Shown: positions 47,785 to 57,400 of the stretch, piece by piece
Layout of the letters: each line of letters begins with the position of its first letter
Position numbering within the stretch: position 1 is the stretch's first letter
Source: Actinokineospora xionganensis
GTDB taxonomy: Bacteria > Actinomycetota > Actinomycetes > Mycobacteriales > Pseudonocardiaceae
DNA: 64,000 nt
Assembly (NCBI RefSeq): GCF_014323725.1
Contig: NZ_JABVED010000004.1
Location: 248,001 to 312,000, forward strand
Direction of reading: 5' to 3'
Made by a program: the position numbers and the translations under genes
The notes under the pieces: model-generated
Told to the model about the DNA's origin: nothing
What the model saw: only the letters and a program-made list of their open reading frames with translations
Database searches by the model: none

Positions 47785-48594
47785 TCAGGGCGCCGACGGC
47801 CACGGGACCGCCGAGGCGCGGGCCGCCGCGGCGCGCGCGTGGGCCGTCACCAGACCGATCACCTGGTCGCGGTGGTGGTCGAGGTAGAAGTGACCACCCT
47901 CGAAGACAGTGACGTCGAACGAGCCGTCGGTGACGTCGGCCCAGCCCTGGGCCTCCCGCTCGTCGATCTCGGCGTCCCGGTCGCCGTGGAACACCGACAC
48001 CGCCGCGTCCAGGCGCGCCCCGGGCGCCATCGTGTAGGTCTCACTCAGGCGGTAGTCGTTCCTGATGATCGGCAGGTACGTCTTGATGAGCGCCTCGTTG
48101 TCCAGGACGTCGAGGTTCGTCGCCTCGGTGCGGCGCAGTTCCTCGATCAGTTCGTCGTCGTCACCGAGGTGCACGGTGCCCGGCCGGGCGAGCGCCGGGG
48201 CGGGATGCCCCGAGGCCACCAGGCGAGCCGGGGCGACTCCCATGACCGTCATGCGGCGGGCGACCTCGAACGCGGCGAGCGCGCCCATGCTGTGTCCGAA
48301 GAGGACTGTCGGCAGCGGCCGCCCGAACGGCAGGTCGCGCGCCAGCACCGCGGCGAGGTCCCGGATGGTCGACGGCAGCGGCTCGTGGAACCGGTCCTCG
48401 CGGCCCGGATACTGCACGGCCACGAACTCGAGGTCCCACGGCACCGCCGCGGTCCAGGGCTTGTAGTAGCTCGCACTGCCGCCGCCGTGCGGGAACAACA
48501 CCACTCGCGCCCGCGCGTACGGGCGGGCCGCGAGCGGGCGAAACGCGCCCGCCCGCCCGTCCCACACCGGGGAACCGCTCGTCATGGCACTCAC
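47785..48594 (-). CDS. Type II thioesterase (editing/release)
   Basis: A 269-residue alpha/beta hydrolase of the external thioesterase class: LFPHGGGSASYYKPW near residue 35, nucleophile elbow LFGHSMGALAAFE, and catalytic His in FEGGHFYLDHH. Such enzymes remove stalled or misprimed groups from NRPS carrier domains. ATG 48594 overlaps the stop of the ABC gene (ATGA). It may matter more than usual here, because the integrated thioesterase of the terminal NRPS lacks its nucleophile. Confidence 0.93.
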   Translation of the reverse strand: MSAMTSGSPVWDGRAGAFRPLAARPYARARVVLFPHGGGSASYYKPWTAAVPWDLEFVAVQYPGREDRFHEPLPSTIRDLAAVLARDLPFGRPLPTVLFGHSMGALAAFEVARRMTVMGVAPARLVASGHPAPALARPGTVHLGDDDELIEELRRTEATNLDVLDNEALIKTYLPIIRNDYRLSETYTMAPGARLDAAVSVFHGDRDAEIDEREAQGWADVTDGSFDVTVFEGGHFYLDHHRDQVIGLVTAHARAAAARASAVPWPSAP

Positions 48595-50306
48595 CCGCTC
48601 GCTGTGGACGCCGTGGAGATGTTCCAGAAGTCCGCGTAGCGGCCACCCTGGAGCAGCAACTCGTCGTGGCTGCCTTCCTCGACGATCTTGCCGCCGTCGA
48701 GGAACACGACACGGTCGGCACGGCGCACCGTGCGCATGCGGTGGGCGACGGTCACCACGGTGCGTCCCGCCATCAGCCGCTCGATCCCCTCGTGCACGGC
48801 CGCCTCGTTGACCGGGTCCAGCGACGAGGTCACCTCGTCGAGCAGGACGATCGGCGCGTCCTTGAGCAGGGCGCGGGCAATCGACACGCGCTGGCGTTCA
48901 CCACCGGAGAGCCGGGCGCCGCCCTCGCCGACGTCGGCGGACCACCCTTCGGGCAGCCGGTCGATCACCTCGTCGAGCCGGGCGGCGCTCGCCGCCGCCC
49001 GCACCTCGGCGTCCGTGGCGTCGGGCCTGCCGAGCCGCACGTTCTGCTCGATGGTGCCGTCGAAGAGGTAGACGTCCTGGAACACGATGGCGATCCGCGA
49101 CATCAGATCTTCGGTGTCCATCGAGCGCACGTCCACCCCGCCGATGCGCACCGCGCCCGCGTCCACGTCGTAGAAGCGCGCCAGGAGTTGGAGCAGCGTG
49201 CTCTTGCCCGCGCCCGACGGGCCGACGACCGCGAGCCGCTGCCCCACCGGGACAGTCAGCGAGACGTCGTCGAACACCACGCGGTCGCCGTGCTTGAAGG
49301 TGATGGAATCGAACTCGACACCGTGGCTGTCCGGGCGCACCGGTTCGGCGGGCTCGGGCAGCGGCGCGGTGCGCAGCACGGTGTCGAGGCGCTCCAGTTC
49401 GACTCGCGCGCCGCGCAGTTTGCCGCCGATGTCCGACAGCGACAGCAGCGGGTCGGCGCAGCGGGCGGCCAGCACCAGGATGCTCAGGAGCTCGGCGACG
49501 CCGATGTCGCCGCCGAGCCCGAGATACGTGCCCAGGACCAGAAGCAGCGTGAAGACGGTCTGCACCGTGACGGTCAGGCTGACCGCGCCCGGCAGCACCG
49601 CGCCGACACCGCGGCGCGACGTGCGCTCCACGTCCCGCAGGGCGTCGTCCAGCAGCCCGAAGCGCTCACCGGTCCGGCCACCCGCGCGCAGCACCGGCTG
49701 CGCCTGGATGAACTCGATGACGCGGCCCGCGGCCTCGTTGTCCCGCTCGTGGCGCTCGGCGTCGACAGCGGCGGACGAGCGCGCGGTCCACTTCTGGATC
49801 ACCGCGACGAGCGGCGCCGCGGCCAGCGCGGCCAGACCCAGCCGCCAGTCGTAGGCGATCATCACGGCGACGATCGTCAGCGGGGTCACCATCGCCGAGA
49901 TGAACGGCGACAGCAGGTGCGCGGCGACACCGAGGGCGGCGAGCAGACCCTTGCTGGCCATTGTGGACACGTCGCCGACCCGGGTGGCGTCGTACCAGCC
50001 CAGCGGCAGGCGGGCCAGGTGGTCGCCGAGCTTGTAGTACATCCCGCGCAGCATCGAGGTGCCGACCCGCATGCCGGACACGTCGCTGAGGTAGCGCAGC
50101 ACCGCGTAGACCGCGACCGCGCCCGCGAAGCCGAGCAGGTAGGGCCAGGCGTCCGCGGGGTTGGCCCCGAACAGCTTGTGCAGCACGGGGACCAGCAGCG
50201 CGTAGAGCAGACCCTCGACGATCGCGGTGACCGTCATGAGGGCGACCGTGCGGCGCATCGGTTTGGCGTACTCGTTCCCGAGCACGCGCAGCAGCAATCC
50301 GATCAT
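48591..50306 (-). CDS. ABC transporter, YbtQ/IrtB-like half
   Basis: A 571-residue half transporter: six-helix membrane domain (residues about 15-310) followed by an ABC domain with Walker A GPSGAGKSTLL, signature LSGGERQRVSIARALL, Walker B IVLLDEVTSSLD and His in TVAHRMRT. Fold is exporter-type, but the closest functional precedents in siderophore clusters (YbtP/YbtQ, IrtA/IrtB) import ferric siderophores. ATG 50306 overlaps the partner gene by four bases, indicating a heterodimer. Confidence 0.92.
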   Translation of the reverse strand: MIGLLLRVLGNEYAKPMRRTVALMTVTAIVEGLLYALLVPVLHKLFGANPADAWPYLLGFAGAVAVYAVLRYLSDVSGMRVGTSMLRGMYYKLGDHLARLPLGWYDATRVGDVSTMASKGLLAALGVAAHLLSPFISAMVTPLTIVAVMIAYDWRLGLAALAAAPLVAVIQKWTARSSAAVDAERHERDNEAAGRVIEFIQAQPVLRAGGRTGERFGLLDDALRDVERTSRRGVGAVLPGAVSLTVTVQTVFTLLLVLGTYLGLGGDIGVAELLSILVLAARCADPLLSLSDIGGKLRGARVELERLDTVLRTAPLPEPAEPVRPDSHGVEFDSITFKHGDRVVFDDVSLTVPVGQRLAVVGPSGAGKSTLLQLLARFYDVDAGAVRIGGVDVRSMDTEDLMSRIAIVFQDVYLFDGTIEQNVRLGRPDATDAEVRAAASAARLDEVIDRLPEGWSADVGEGGARLSGGERQRVSIARALLKDAPIVLLDEVTSSLDPVNEAAVHEGIERLMAGRTVVTVAHRMRTVRRADRVVFLDGGKIVEEGSHDELLLQGGRYADFWNISTASTASG

Positions 50307-52144
50307 CGGGTTTCCTCTCCTGGCACCGCGGCGCCGCTGGGCTCGACCTGGGCGACAGCCGACTGCTGCGCCTGCCAGAACGCCGCGAACTTCCCGCCGC
50401 GGGCCAGCAGGTCCTCGGGCGAGCCGCGCTCGACGATGGCGCCGTCCTCCAGCATCACCACGGTGTCGGCGTGGGCGATGGTCTCGAGCCGGTGCGCGAT
50501 GACCAGCACCGTGCGGTCGGTGCCGCGCGCGGTCAGCGCCTGGCGCACCGCGTGTTCGGTCTGCGGGTCGATGAAGGCGGTCGCCTCGTCGAGAACCAGG
50601 ACGGGCGCGTCGGCGAGCAGCGCACGGGCGATCGAGATGCGCTGCGCCTCACCGCCGGACAGCTTGACGTCCTCACCGATGATCGAGTCGTAGCCTCGCG
50701 GCAGTTCGAGCGTCCGGTCGTGGATGTTGGCCAGCCTGGCCACCCGGACGATGTCGTCGTGGTCGGCCTTGGGCACCGCGAGGGCGATGTTCTCGGCGAC
50801 CGAGGCCCGCAGCAGCCGGACGTCCTGGAAGACGAACGAGACCGTCCCGTAGAGCTCGCGGGAGCCGAGCTCGCGCAGGTCGACGCCGCCGAGCATGACG
50901 CAGCCGTGCGTCGGGTCGAAGAATCGCGGCAGAAGTTGGACCAGCGTGGACTTGCCGCTGCCCGAAGGGCCGACGAGCGCGGTGACCGTGCCCGGTTCCA
51001 GGGTCAGGTCGATTCCGCGCAGCACCTCCTGGTCGTCCTCGTAGCCGAACCGGACATCCCGCAGCTCCACCCGGTGCCCCCGCGCAACCACCGGGTTCTC
51101 CGGCTCGGGCAGCGGTTCGACGTCGAGCACCTCCTTGATGCGCCCGACCGCGCGGCCGGCGGTCTGCATGTCGTCGAAGCCGTGGCCGAGCGCCGCGATC
51201 GGCGCGGTCAGGCCCAGGCCGAGCAGCAGGAACGGCAGCAGGTCGGCCGCGGGCAGATCGCCACCGGTGATCAGCGAGGTGCCACCGATCAGCACCACCA
51301 GCAGCACGAACGGCGGCGAGAGCCACAGCTGCATCGCCGCGGCCACCACGGACATGCCGCGCACCCACTTGGAGAAGATGTCGACGAAGTCGTCGGCGGC
51401 CCGCAGGAACTTCTGGTGGGCGCGCTCGGCTCCGCCGAACGCCTTCACCACGGAGATTCCCTGCACGAATTCGACGACCGAACTGGCGATGCGGCCCATC
51501 GCCGCGTCGAAGTCCTTCTGCTCCTGGGTGCGGGCGGGCAGCATGAAGAACGGGACCATCAGCATCGCGAGCAGCACGGGAATCAGCGTGATCAGCGTGA
51601 GCCGCCAGTCGATCGAGAGCAGGTAGATCAGCGACGCCAGCGGCACCACGAACGCCGCGACGAGTTCGCCGGGCGCGTGGGCGATGAACGGATGGACGGC
51701 GGAGACGTCGTCTCCCACGACTTTCGCCAGCTCGCCGCTGCGGCGGCGGGAGAACCAGCCGATCGGGACGCGGCCCAACTGGGCGGCCAGCATCCGGCGG
51801 AAGCCGAGTTGCACCGCGCCGTCGACATAGTGGCCGAGCCCGAACGACGCGGACGTGAACACCAGCCGGACCAGCAGGCCGACCGCGCCGATGATCACGA
51901 CGGTCCAGATGTGGTCGCGGTCCACCGGCCCCGACGCCAGCAGGCCGCGTCCGATCTCGACGACCGCGAGCAGCGGCGCGAGGCCCGCGAGCGCGCCGAT
52001 GACCTGCAGGGCCACGACGACGGCGAACTTGCCTGCGAACGGGCGAAGCAGGGAACCTACCCGCGCGCCCGATGTCGCCGCGGAATCGACCTCCGGTGGC
52101 GGGGTGGCCTGCTCCCTTGCGTCAACGAGGTCGGTCACGTTCAT
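50303..52144 (-). CDS. ABC transporter, YbtP/IrtA-like half
   Basis: A 613-residue half transporter with six membrane helices (for example VVVALQVIGALAGLAPLL, VVIIGAVGLLVRLVF), then an ABC domain with Walker A GPSGSGKSTLVQ, signature LSGGEAQRISIARALL and Walker B VLVLDEATAFID. The start ATG 52144 (MNVTDLVDA) is preceded by GGGAG five bases upstream; the longer frame is ignored. The N-terminus has no FAD/siderophore-interacting domain as found in IrtA, so metal reduction must occur elsewhere. Pairs with the following ABC gene. Confidence 0.92.
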   Translation of the reverse strand: MNVTDLVDAREQATPPPEVDSAATSGARVGSLLRPFAGKFAVVVALQVIGALAGLAPLLAVVEIGRGLLASGPVDRDHIWTVVIIGAVGLLVRLVFTSASFGLGHYVDGAVQLGFRRMLAAQLGRVPIGWFSRRRSGELAKVVGDDVSAVHPFIAHAPGELVAAFVVPLASLIYLLSIDWRLTLITLIPVLLAMLMVPFFMLPARTQEQKDFDAAMGRIASSVVEFVQGISVVKAFGGAERAHQKFLRAADDFVDIFSKWVRGMSVVAAAMQLWLSPPFVLLVVLIGGTSLITGGDLPAADLLPFLLLGLGLTAPIAALGHGFDDMQTAGRAVGRIKEVLDVEPLPEPENPVVARGHRVELRDVRFGYEDDQEVLRGIDLTLEPGTVTALVGPSGSGKSTLVQLLPRFFDPTHGCVMLGGVDLRELGSRELYGTVSFVFQDVRLLRASVAENIALAVPKADHDDIVRVARLANIHDRTLELPRGYDSIIGEDVKLSGGEAQRISIARALLADAPVLVLDEATAFIDPQTEHAVRQALTARGTDRTVLVIAHRLETIAHADTVVMLEDGAIVERGSPEDLLARGGKFAAFWQAQQSAVAQVEPSGAAVPGEETR

Positions 52145-52277
52145 CGGTCTCCCACTCGATTTCGACACTCCGACGATCTTGAACTTATCGACCCCGGTCC
52201 CGGCGCGATACCACAATGCGTCGTGTTCCACCAGGGTTCTCGTACGCGCGTGGACGTACGCGCCTACGCCACCGGAC

Positions 52278-53357
52278 CTACAAGTCGGCGACAGTCAGCG
52301 GGCCGCCCGCGTCCGGCGCGGCCACGTCGGGGTAGCCGATCGCCTCGGTCAGTTCCTTCCAGGCCCGCGCGACCGCCAGGGCGCGCCTGCCGCCCCGCAG
52401 CGGATCCGCGCCCGCCTCGACCCGCGCGCGCAGGTCGTCCATCGCGGTCACCACCCCGCCACTCCACAGCTCGTCCACCGCCGTCGCCCAGGTGGGTGAC
52501 TCGGCCGGGCCGAGGTAGTCGGCGGTTCGTCCGCCGAAGTCGTCGGCCCACGATCCGTCCCCGGCCGCGACGGGGAGGAACCGGCCCACCTCGTCGGACC
52601 GGACGCGCAGCACCGGGCTCCAGATCACCGGCCCGTGGGTGTTGACCAGCGTCAGGTTGCCCGCGTCGGTGCCGATGGTGATCCGGTGCAGGAACAAGCT
52701 GGTGCTGTCGTCGCCCGCCTGCATTCGGTTCTCCACGCGCAGGGTCAGCGGCACCCCGCCGACCTGACCCTGCGCGCAGGCCAGCGGCTGGCCCGCGGAC
52801 CGCGGAACCGGGGCCAGCGACCACGGTTTGAGCCCGTCGAAGACCTCGGCCAGGATGCCGATCAGGTCGTAGGCGACCTGGACGGCGCACATCGCGTCGA
52901 CGAACACCGGTTTGCGCAGGGTCACCAGCTTCCGTGCGGCGGCGGTGAACCGGCGAACCGGCTCAAGGTGCGGGTAGAAGGTGTTCACCAGGTACTGCGA
53001 CCCGGTGCGCCGCGCCACCTTCAGGCAGTCCGCCAGCTCGGTCGGATGCACCGGATGCTCTTGCAGCACAGGGATTCCGCGTTCGAGCAGGGCCCTGGCC
53101 AACTCGGTGCCGGACCCGCCGCCCACCGCGGTCGACACGACGACGCAGGCCGCGTCGATGTCGTCGGGCAGGCTCTCGACCGAGGGATACAGCGGGACTC
53201 CGTAGTCCCGTGCGAGTGCCGTGGACCGGGCGCTGCCCCTGGCCACGATGCCCGCGAGTTCGTAGCCCTCGGCGCGAGCCAGGGCCGAGAGGTAGATCTG
53301 GCCGAAGCGCGTGCCGCACACGACAACGCGCATCGGGCGGGGCGGCTGGGTCATCAT
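52278..53357 (-). CDS. Thiazolinyl imine reductase (PchG/Irp3 family)
   Basis: A 359-residue Gfo/Idh-fold oxidoreductase with N-terminal Rossmann motif VVVCGTRFGQIYL and the family fingerprint EHPVHPTELADCLKVAR near residue 120. PchG and Irp3 reduce a carrier-bound thiazoline to a thiazolidine with NADPH during pyochelin and yersiniabactin assembly. ATG 53357 overlaps the stop of the terminal NRPS (ATGA), so it works with that protein. The 133 bases between its stop and the ABC genes contain no recognised feature. Confidence 0.92.
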   Translation of the reverse strand: MMTQPPRPMRVVVCGTRFGQIYLSALARAEGYELAGIVARGSARSTALARDYGVPLYPSVESLPDDIDAACVVVSTAVGGGSGTELARALLERGIPVLQEHPVHPTELADCLKVARRTGSQYLVNTFYPHLEPVRRFTAAARKLVTLRKPVFVDAMCAVQVAYDLIGILAEVFDGLKPWSLAPVPRSAGQPLACAQGQVGGVPLTLRVENRMQAGDDSTSLFLHRITIGTDAGNLTLVNTHGPVIWSPVLRVRSDEVGRFLPVAAGDGSWADDFGGRTADYLGPAESPTWATAVDELWSGGVVTAMDDLRARVEAGADPLRGGRRALAVARAWKELTEAIGYPDVAAPDAGGPLTVADL

Positions 53358-56300
53358 CGGCCCGTCAACGCCGTCGAGATCGCGTCCGCGGTCCTGGACA
53401 CGTTGGGCCGCTGAAGGCAGGTGACGTGATCACCGGGCACGTCCACAACAGTCACGTCGCCAAGGCACAGTTCGCTCCAGAACTCCGTTGTGTCCTTTTC
53501 GGACTCGGTGGGCCGGAGCAGCGTGAGGTCGTCGGCGTAGGGCGCGGGGTCGTAGCAGGCCACCGCCTCGGCGGTGTGCGAGAGCACCGACCCGCTCTCC
53601 CCCGCATCCTGGCCCGCGGTGCCGGACAGGATGGTCAGCCGTGCCGTCGCGTCCGCCTCGCCGAGCGCCCTGGCCAGTTCCAGCGCGATCGGACCGCCGA
53701 GGCCGTATCCGATGACCTCCACCTCGCCGAAGCCCGCGGCCAGCACCTCGCGCGCGTATCCCCCGGCCAGCGTCTCGATGAGCTCCGCCGCGGCGATGCC
53801 GAGGTAGCCGTCGGCGTCGGGCGCGGTGAGTCCCAACAGCGGCCCGGCGCCGGTGAGGCCTTCGATCAGTTCCTGGTAAGCGGCAAGGGTTCCCGTGCCG
53901 TCGTGCACGAGCAGGCGCACCGGACCGGTCCCCTCCATCACGAGCGGGACAAGCGCCTGCCGCGCCGGCACCGCGCCGGGCGTCGCCACCGGTTCCGCCG
54001 CGGCGCCGGACTGCAGCCACTTGCCCAGCCCGGACACCGTGGGCGTGTCCAGCAGGGCGCGCAGCAACACGTCGAACGCGATCCGCGCGGCAGCGGGGAC
54101 GCGCTCGCGCACCTGCCCGACGAACTGCGCGGCGAGCAGCGAGTTTCCGCCCGCGTCGAAGAATCCCTTGGTGCGGCTGGGAACCGGACCGCCGAGCACT
54201 TCGACCCACAGCTGCGCGATGCGCTCCTCGACACCCGGGTGCGGCGGCTCGGCGGGTTCCCCGCCAGGAACAGTCGACCCGGCCGACGCGGGCGTCGAGT
54301 CGAGCAGCCGCTTGCGGTCCACCTTGCCGTTCGCGGTGAGCGGTAGGGCGTCAACCACCTGTACCCGCGCGGGAACCATGTGGCCGGGCAGGCGCTGGGC
54401 CACCCAGCCGACCAGATCCAGCGGGTCGACCGGCTCGCCCGGCCGGGCGGGGATCACGAACGAGACCAGCGCCCGCTCGAACGCGTCGCGGCCCGCCGCC
54501 AGCACCACGCAGGTGCCCACGTCCGGATGCTCGCCGAGCACCGCCTCGATCTCGCCGAGTTCGATCCGGTGGCCGCGGATCTTGACCTGCTGGTCGGCGC
54601 GGCCGAGGAACTCGATCTCGCCGTTGGGCAGGTACCGGCCGAGGTCGCCGGTGCGGTAGAGCCGCTCGCCGGTGTCCGGGTGCGCGAAGAAGCGCTCGGC
54701 GCTGCGCTCGGCGTCGTTGAGGTAGCCGTCGGCCAGGCCCGCGCCCGCGATGTAGAGGTCGCCGGGGACCAACTCCGGCCGGTCGCGCAGCGCGGAGTCG
54801 AGCACGTGGAAGCGCTGGTTCGCCAGCGGCAGGCCGTAGGGGATGCTGCGCCAGTGCGGCTCGACGGTCGTGATCCGGTGGTAGTTCGACCAGATCGCCG
54901 CCTCCGTGGCGCCGCCGAGACTGATCAGTTCGGCGTCCGGCACGTGCCGTCCGGCGTGCGCGGGCAGCGACAACGGGATCCAGTCGCCGGACAGCAGGGC
55001 CAGGCGCAGCGTGGGCAGCGCGACGGGCTCGACGTCGAGGTAGTGCATCAGCATCTGCAGCTGCGCGGGCACCGAGTTCCACAGCGTCACACCGTGCTCG
55101 GCGACCACCGCGGCCCAGTGCGACGGATCGCCGCGCCGGGTCGCGTCGGGCAGCACCAGGGCGGCGCCGAGGGCGGGCGGGCCGAACAGGTCGTAGACGG
55201 ACAGGTCGAAGCTCAGCGCCGCCAGGCCCAGCACCCGGTCCGCCGCGCCGACGGCGAAGCGCGCGTTGATGTCGTGCACGGTGTTCGCCGCGGCCTCGTG
55301 GCTGATCATCACGCCCTTGGGCGTGCCGGTCGATCCCGAGGTGTGCATGACATAGGCGAGTTCGCTCGCGGCCACTCGGGGCGGCTCGGGCAGTTCGGCG
55401 ACCGGGATCGGCCGCACGTCGGTGACGTCGACCGCGTGAACGCCCGGCGGCGGCGCGTCGGCCGCGGCGGCATCTGGGGATTCCGCCACCACCACGAACT
55501 TCGCCCCAGCGGCGGTCAGGATGCCGTCGCGGCGCACCCGGGGCTGGCCCAGGTCGACCGGGACGTACACCCCGCCCGCGAGCAGCACGCCGAGAACGCC
55601 GACCACCTGGGCCCGCGACTTGTCGACCAGGACGCCGACGAAGTCCCCCGGCGCGCACCCGGCGGCGCGCAGCCGCTCGGCCACCGCGGCCGCCCTGCCC
55701 AGCCACTCGCCGTAGGTCATCGACCCGGTCGCGTCGATCACCGCGACCCGGTCGGGGAACTCGCGCCCGTAGGCCATGAGCGGCTCGTGCAGCAGGCCGC
55801 CCGGGGTAGACGCCTCGGTCGCGTTCGCCTCGGCCCGACGGGCCCGCTGCGACTCGGGCAAGGGCTGCGGGTCGACCGCCGACCACGTCGCGTCCGAGGC
55901 CGCCAGCCCATGCAGGAGCCCGACGAACGCGGCGAACATGTCGTCGACCAGGCCGTCGGGGAAGATCCCCTCGCGCACGTCCCAGTTCATGTCGAGGCCG
56001 CCGAGCTGGTCGCCCACCTGGCAGTCGATCCACACCTGCGGGGTCTGGCTGATCCCGTACACCGGGCGCGCCTTGCGACCCGCCGCCGAGGCCGTCTCGC
56101 CGCCGACGCCGATGCTGCCCGTGAACACCACCGCAAGCGCGGTCGCCGCGTCGCGGCCACGGCGCCTGGCGAGTTCGCGCAGCACCTCCACACCGCTGAA
56201 CAGCCGGTGGTCGAGGTCGTCGAAGACGCGTTCGCCGATGGCGCGGGCGCGGTCGGCGAAGCTCGCCCTGCCCTCGAGGTCCACGGCGAGCACGCTCAGC

Positions 56301-57400
56301 GAGGTGAAGTCGCCGAGCATCCGGTCGACCCGCGGGTGCAGCGGAATCCGGTTGAGCACGGGCAAGCCGAGGCAGAAGCGCTCGCCCCCGCTCCAGCGGC
56401 CGATCGTCTCGGCGAACGCCGCGAGAACCGCGTTCGCCGCGGTGATCCCGTGCCCGCCCGCGCGCTCCTTCAGCGCCTGCCACACCCGACTGTCCACAGT
56501 GGTGCTCAGCCTGCGGAACAACGGGGGCGCTGTCGCCGGGTCGTGGTCGTCACGGGTCGGCAGAGCGGGCGCGCCGGGCAGGTCGTCGAGGCGCTTCATC
56601 CAGTACTCGCGGTCGCGGGTGTGCCGCGGGGTGTCGCGCAGCCGCTTCTCCGCCAGGACATAGTCGCGGAAGCTCGCGTCGAGCGCGGGCAGTTCGCAGT
56701 CGGGCCGCTGATAGCGGCGGTCCAGTTCGGACAGCAGCAGCCGGATGCTGATCCAGTCCAGGGCCATGAAGTCCACCGAGACGTGCAGCACGCTGCGGTC
56801 GTCGGCGCGGGTCAGGCGCAGCTCGTACATCGGGCGCACGCCCGCGGGGTGCACCTGGTGGGAGATCTCGTCCCGGACAGCGTCGATCGCCCGCAGCACC
56901 GCCTCCGCCGGCGCGCCGCGCAGGTCGGCGACGGGGATGCGGGTGTCGGCGAGGTCGGGCAGGACGCGCTGGGTGCCGTCCTCGCCGATGACCACCCGCA
57001 GCGCGTCGTGCCTGCGCACCAGGCTGTCCCACGCCCGCTGGAACCGCTCGGGGTCCAGGTCGGCCGGGTACTCAAACTCCTCGTAGATGTGGCAGGAGAC
57101 GCCGCCGTAGGCGAACGCCCCGTTGCGGCCGAACAGGTACGCGGACTGGACATCGGTCAGCGGGAACGGCTCCAGCCGCGCCTCCGGGTCGTCCTGCCAC
57201 AGCGACTCGCCCGCGGCGGGCCGCGCGCTCGGCTGCCCCTCGGGCAGCACGGTGAGCAGGTCGGCCTTGAGGCTGCGCAACTTCGCCTTGCGCTCCTCGG
57301 TCATGGCGCCGCGGGAAGCGCGAAACCTCAGCTGCCCTTCCTCGCGCCACAGCTCGATCCCGGCCGCGCCGAGTTCCTCGATCAGTTCCCCCGCGCTCAA
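53354..57400 (-). CDS. NRPS: docking-Cy-A(Cys)-PCP-TE, terminal metallophore synthetase
   Basis: A 1348-residue NRPS, PchF-like in position. Residues 1-55 are a TubC-type N-terminal docking domain (ELIEELGAAGIELWREEGQL). The heterocyclisation domain has DxxxxDxxS as DFMALDWIS near 213. The adenylation pocket reads DLYNLSLIWK, a cysteine code. The carrier Ser is in DAGGNSLLAAQ near 1086. The C-terminal thioesterase-like domain has its nucleophile elbow changed to VIGYGLGGPIA near 1232: Gly stands where Ser is expected, while the His motif GDHVTCL remains. No methyltransferase is inserted. The start is TTG 57400, overlapping the upstream stop (TTGA), with GAGGAGGG five bases before. Confidence 0.93.
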   Translation of the reverse strand: MSAGELIEELGAAGIELWREEGQLRFRASRGAMTEERKAKLRSLKADLLTVLPEGQPSARPAAGESLWQDDPEARLEPFPLTDVQSAYLFGRNGAFAYGGVSCHIYEEFEYPADLDPERFQRAWDSLVRRHDALRVVIGEDGTQRVLPDLADTRIPVADLRGAPAEAVLRAIDAVRDEISHQVHPAGVRPMYELRLTRADDRSVLHVSVDFMALDWISIRLLLSELDRRYQRPDCELPALDASFRDYVLAEKRLRDTPRHTRDREYWMKRLDDLPGAPALPTRDDHDPATAPPLFRRLSTTVDSRVWQALKERAGGHGITAANAVLAAFAETIGRWSGGERFCLGLPVLNRIPLHPRVDRMLGDFTSLSVLAVDLEGRASFADRARAIGERVFDDLDHRLFSGVEVLRELARRRGRDAATALAVVFTGSIGVGGETASAAGRKARPVYGISQTPQVWIDCQVGDQLGGLDMNWDVREGIFPDGLVDDMFAAFVGLLHGLAASDATWSAVDPQPLPESQRARRAEANATEASTPGGLLHEPLMAYGREFPDRVAVIDATGSMTYGEWLGRAAAVAERLRAAGCAPGDFVGVLVDKSRAQVVGVLGVLLAGGVYVPVDLGQPRVRRDGILTAAGAKFVVVAESPDAAAADAPPPGVHAVDVTDVRPIPVAELPEPPRVAASELAYVMHTSGSTGTPKGVMISHEAAANTVHDINARFAVGAADRVLGLAALSFDLSVYDLFGPPALGAALVLPDATRRGDPSHWAAVVAEHGVTLWNSVPAQLQMLMHYLDVEPVALPTLRLALLSGDWIPLSLPAHAGRHVPDAELISLGGATEAAIWSNYHRITTVEPHWRSIPYGLPLANQRFHVLDSALRDRPELVPGDLYIAGAGLADGYLNDAERSAERFFAHPDTGERLYRTGDLGRYLPNGEIEFLGRADQQVKIRGHRIELGEIEAVLGEHPDVGTCVVLAAGRDAFERALVSFVIPARPGEPVDPLDLVGWVAQRLPGHMVPARVQVVDALPLTANGKVDRKRLLDSTPASAGSTVPGGEPAEPPHPGVEERIAQLWVEVLGGPVPSRTKGFFDAGGNSLLAAQFVGQVRERVPAAARIAFDVLLRALLDTPTVSGLGKWLQSGAAAEPVATPGAVPARQALVPLVMEGTGPVRLLVHDGTGTLAAYQELIEGLTGAGPLLGLTAPDADGYLGIAAAELIETLAGGYAREVLAAGFGEVEVIGYGLGGPIALELARALGEADATARLTILSGTAGQDAGESGSVLSHTAEAVACYDPAPYADDLTLLRPTESEKDTTEFWSELCLGDVTVVDVPGDHVTCLQRPNVSRTADAISTALTGR

